Below are positions 13,796 to 15,646 of a stretch of DNA of 15,646 nucleotides, piece by piece. Below the pieces are notes generated by a model that did not search any database, was not told the DNA's origin, and saw only the letters and a program-made list of their open reading frames with translations. The stretch lies in the NCBI GenBank assembly GCA_019309245.1, contig JAFDGP010000023.1, positions 1-15,646 of the forward strand. The letters are read 5' to 3'. The stretch comes from Deltaproteobacteria bacterium. Lineage in GTDB: Bacteria; Desulfobacterota; Desulfobacteria; Desulfobacterales; C00003060. The first letter of the stretch is position 1. Each line of letters starts with the position of its first letter. A program made the position numbers and the translations under genes.

Positions 13796-14656
13796 ATGAA
13801 ACGACAATCTGAGACATCTCAAGACGGGATCGAGCCCAGAAAGTATGCCTTGGAGGACACCTTTTGTTTCGCTTGCGATAAAGGCAAGTCCTGTTATACC
13901 CATTGCTGTAGTGACATCAACATTATTCTTACCCCTTACGATATTATCCGCATGAAGAACAGGTTGGGTCTGACCTGTGACCAGTTCCTGGCCATATACA
14001 CAAAGCCGGAAATGCTGGTCCGGACCAAGCTTCCCATGGTCACCCTCAAGATGCTGGATGACGACAAGAAGAGCTGTCCTTTTATCACGCCGGACGGCTG
14101 TGCCATCTATGAAGATCGGCCAGTGTCATGCCGTTACTATCCCCTGGGGATGGCGGCGTTCAGGGAACAGGAACTAAAACCCTCCGGAGAAGATTTTTAT
14201 TTCATGGTGCGCGAATCGCACTGCAAGGGCTTTGAATCCAACCGGCAATGGACGGTGGCGACCTGGAGAAAAGACCAGGGGGTAGAGCCGTACGACGATG
14301 TCAACCAAAGCTGGATGGAATTAATCCTTAAAAAGAAGTCCTTTGGATTTCAGTATGAACTCACGGAACAAAGCCGCGGCATGTTTTTTATGGTGAGCTC
14401 CAACGTGGACAGGCTGAAACGCTTTGTCCTTGAGAGCAGCTTCCTCGACAAGTATGATGTTGATCCGAAACGGCTTGAAACCATAAAAAAAGACGAAGTG
14501 GCCCTTCTCAAATTTGGACTTGACTGGTTGCAAAGTGCCTTGTTCGGGGCCGAAAAAGTGGTGTTGAAAGAAAAGGTCAAAAAAGCCTACCAGGAAAAGG
14601 CCGATCAGCAAGGCGCGGCAGCCCAAAAGGCATCCGAGTCATCCCCAGGCCGTTAA
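13796..14656 (+). CDS. YkgJ-family cysteine-cluster protein
   Basis: A 286-residue cytosolic protein with the YkgJ/CxxCxxCC-type metal-binding cluster: C24, C27, C33, C37 and C38, then C94 (CPFITPDGC), C102, C112 in EDRPVSCRYYPLG, and C143. The family is proposed to bind zinc or an iron-sulfur cluster; some members act beside flagellin-modifying enzymes, but nothing here shows that. The N-terminal half holds the cluster. The C-terminal half is helical and charged, with a lysine/alanine-rich tail (KVKKAYQEKADQQG) probably disordered. The ATG at 13796 follows AAAGGT by five bases; an in-frame TTG at 13631 would add 55 residues without family likeness. Its stop abuts the stop of the opposing guanylyltransferase gene with no base between. 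Confidence 0.85.
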   Translation: MKRQSETSQDGIEPRKYALEDTFCFACDKGKSCYTHCCSDINIILTPYDIIRMKNRLGLTCDQFLAIYTKPEMLVRTKLPMVTLKMLDDDKKSCPFITPDGCAIYEDRPVSCRYYPLGMAAFREQELKPSGEDFYFMVRESHCKGFESNRQWTVATWRKDQGVEPYDDVNQSWMELILKKKSFGFQYELTEQSRGMFFMVSSNVDRLKRFVLESSFLDKYDVDPKRLETIKKDEVALLKFGLDWLQSALFGAEKVVLKEKVKKAYQEKADQQGAAAQKASESSPGR

Positions 14657-15646
14657 TTACGTGTCCCGGTCTTTTTGCATCGCCTCCACCAGCTTCTTGA
14701 CGTCTTCCACCCGGTCCTTGTGGGCAATAAGCATGCCCTCAGCCGCTCGAACAATGACCAGGTCCTTGACTCCGACCAGCATCACCGTCTCTTCCGGCTG
14801 TTCACAAAACACGGTGTTGCCGGATGCATCCAAGACAATGGCCCTGGCGCGGCAACGGTTTTCCCGACCGTCATCGGGCAGGTAATCCCGAAGTGCCAAC
14901 CAGCCCCCTACATCGTTCCAGGAAAATTTCGACGCCACGCAGCACACCCTGTCCGCCTTTTCCATCACCCCGTAATCGATGGACACACGGGGCAGACCCT
15001 CAAACGCCTCTTTGAGGGCCTGTTGCCAATCCGGAGTTCGATCAAAGGCCGCCGCACGCTCCAATGCCTTAACATGTCCCGGCAAGTGGGTCTCCAGCGC
15101 CCTCCAGATCGTATCTGTTCTCCAGACGAACATTCCAGAATTCCAGTAAAACTTGCCGGAGTCAACATACTGCCTGGCAGCCTCCAAGGGGGGTTTTTCC
15201 TTGAAGCGCCGGAGTTCATAATGTTCGATGCCGTCATCATTGTAAAGCAACGCGCCACGCTCCAAGTATCCGTAGCCCGTTGCCGGATAGGTGGGCTGAA
15301 TCCCAAAGGTGTATAACGCCCCGTCAGCCGCCGCCTGACGGACCGCTGAAAGCAGGGTCTTTTGAAACACAGACACCGGTTCGATGGTATGGTCTGCGGT
15401 AAGAGTTACAATCACGGGGTTCCCGAACCGCTTTCGGCACAGGGCTGCGGCCAGGCCGACAGCCGCCGAGGTGTCTTTTCTCATGGGCTCACCCACGATA
15501 TTATCCGGAGGAATCTCGGCCAACTGCTCTCGAACCCTGTCCGCAAAGGCCTGATTGGTCAACACCAAAACTCGATCAGGCGGCACCAGATCGCGGATCC
15601 GGTCATAACTCATTTGAAGCAATGAACGGTCTCCGAACAGTCGCAG
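14657..15646 (-). CDS. manC: Mannose-1-phosphate guanylyltransferase, 5' end outside the window
   Basis: Cytosolic nucleotidyltransferase making GDP-mannose from mannose-1-phosphate and GTP, for surface polysaccharide or glycan synthesis. 329 residues are visible. The frame is open to the window edge (LRLFGDRSLLQMSYD), so the first 25-30 residues with the GGxGTRxxPxS nucleotide-binding signature are missing. In visible numbering: GEPMRKDTSAA near 52-62, ADHTI 84-88, EKP 150-152, WNSGMFVW 168-175, SIDYGVMEK 222-230 and WNDVGGW 243-249. All are typical of the ManC/AlgA nucleotidyltransferase domain. The protein ends where the short type ends, with no phosphomannose isomerase domain. Neighbouring genes upstream are not in view. 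Confidence 0.93.
   Translation of the reverse strand: MRLFGDRSLLQMSYDRIRDLVPPDRVLVLTNQAFADRVREQLAEIPPDNIVGEPMRKDTSAAVGLAAALCRKRFGNPVIVTLTADHTIEPVSVFQKTLLSAVRQAAADGALYTFGIQPTYPATGYGYLERGALLYNDDGIEHYELRRFKEKPPLEAARQYVDSGKFYWNSGMFVWRTDTIWRALETHLPGHVKALERAAAFDRTPDWQQALKEAFEGLPRVSIDYGVMEKADRVCCVASKFSWNDVGGWLALRDYLPDDGRENRCRARAIVLDASGNTVFCEQPEETVMLVGVKDLVIVRAAEGMLIAHKDRVEDVKKLVEAMQKDRDT

Overview
The window looks like chromosomal DNA of a Gram-negative, anaerobic bacterium, most likely a sulfate-reducing Desulfobacterota (former Deltaproteobacteria). The evidence is a periplasmic tetraheme class III-type cytochrome c, a Ub-like/Mut7-C zinc-ribbon protein, a YkgJ cysteine-cluster protein and an MFS subfamily and integrase subfamily that I associate with that group. 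The taxonomic call is inference from protein style, not from a marker gene.

Layout. (1) 1-1416: the end of a decayed integrative element. A tyrosine-recombinase gene, split by a one-base frameshift and lacking its extreme N-terminus, points at the 3' end of a tRNA-Val(CAC) gene, the usual att arrangement. The element body should lie to the left, outside the window. (2) 1542-6689, minus strand: a four-gene unit transcribed in the order PAS-PAS-PP2C phosphatase, RsbW-like anti-sigma/serine kinase, STAS anti-sigma antagonist, glycogen phosphorylase. The first three form a complete partner-switching module apparently joined to glycogen breakdown. (3) 6970-7977, plus strand: a membrane-anchored zinc-finger anti-sigma-like protein followed 18 bases later by the tetraheme cytochrome, closed by a terminator hairpin. 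(4) 7978-8695: about 700 bases of decayed or non-coding DNA. It holds a small doubtful ORF with a strong hairpin, the C-terminal remnant of a ZIP-type metal transporter, and a 124-bp inverted-repeat element. (5) 8696-10668: an MFS permease convergent with a Mut7-C/Ub-like RNase-fold protein. (6) 10897-12762: an exported DUF4139 protein with a near-consensus sigma-70 promoter, then dodecin, a flavin-storage protein, with a hairpin in its leader. (7) 12766-13437, minus strand: a zinc-ribbon protein, tail-to-tail with dodecin. (8) 13438-13795: a second copy of the inverted-repeat element and a promoter candidate for the YkgJ-like gene (13796-14656). (9) 14657-15646, minus strand: a 5'-truncated mannose-1-phosphate guanylyltransferase that runs off the right edge.

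The most interesting points are the partner-switch/glycogen phosphorylase linkage, the two related inverted-repeat elements with degenerate cores (small non-autonomous mobile elements are the leading guess), the orphan zinc-finger/cytochrome pair, and the unusual G1:U72 pair in the tRNA that hosts the integrated element. I saw no CRISPR array, no rRNA and no complete insertion sequence.
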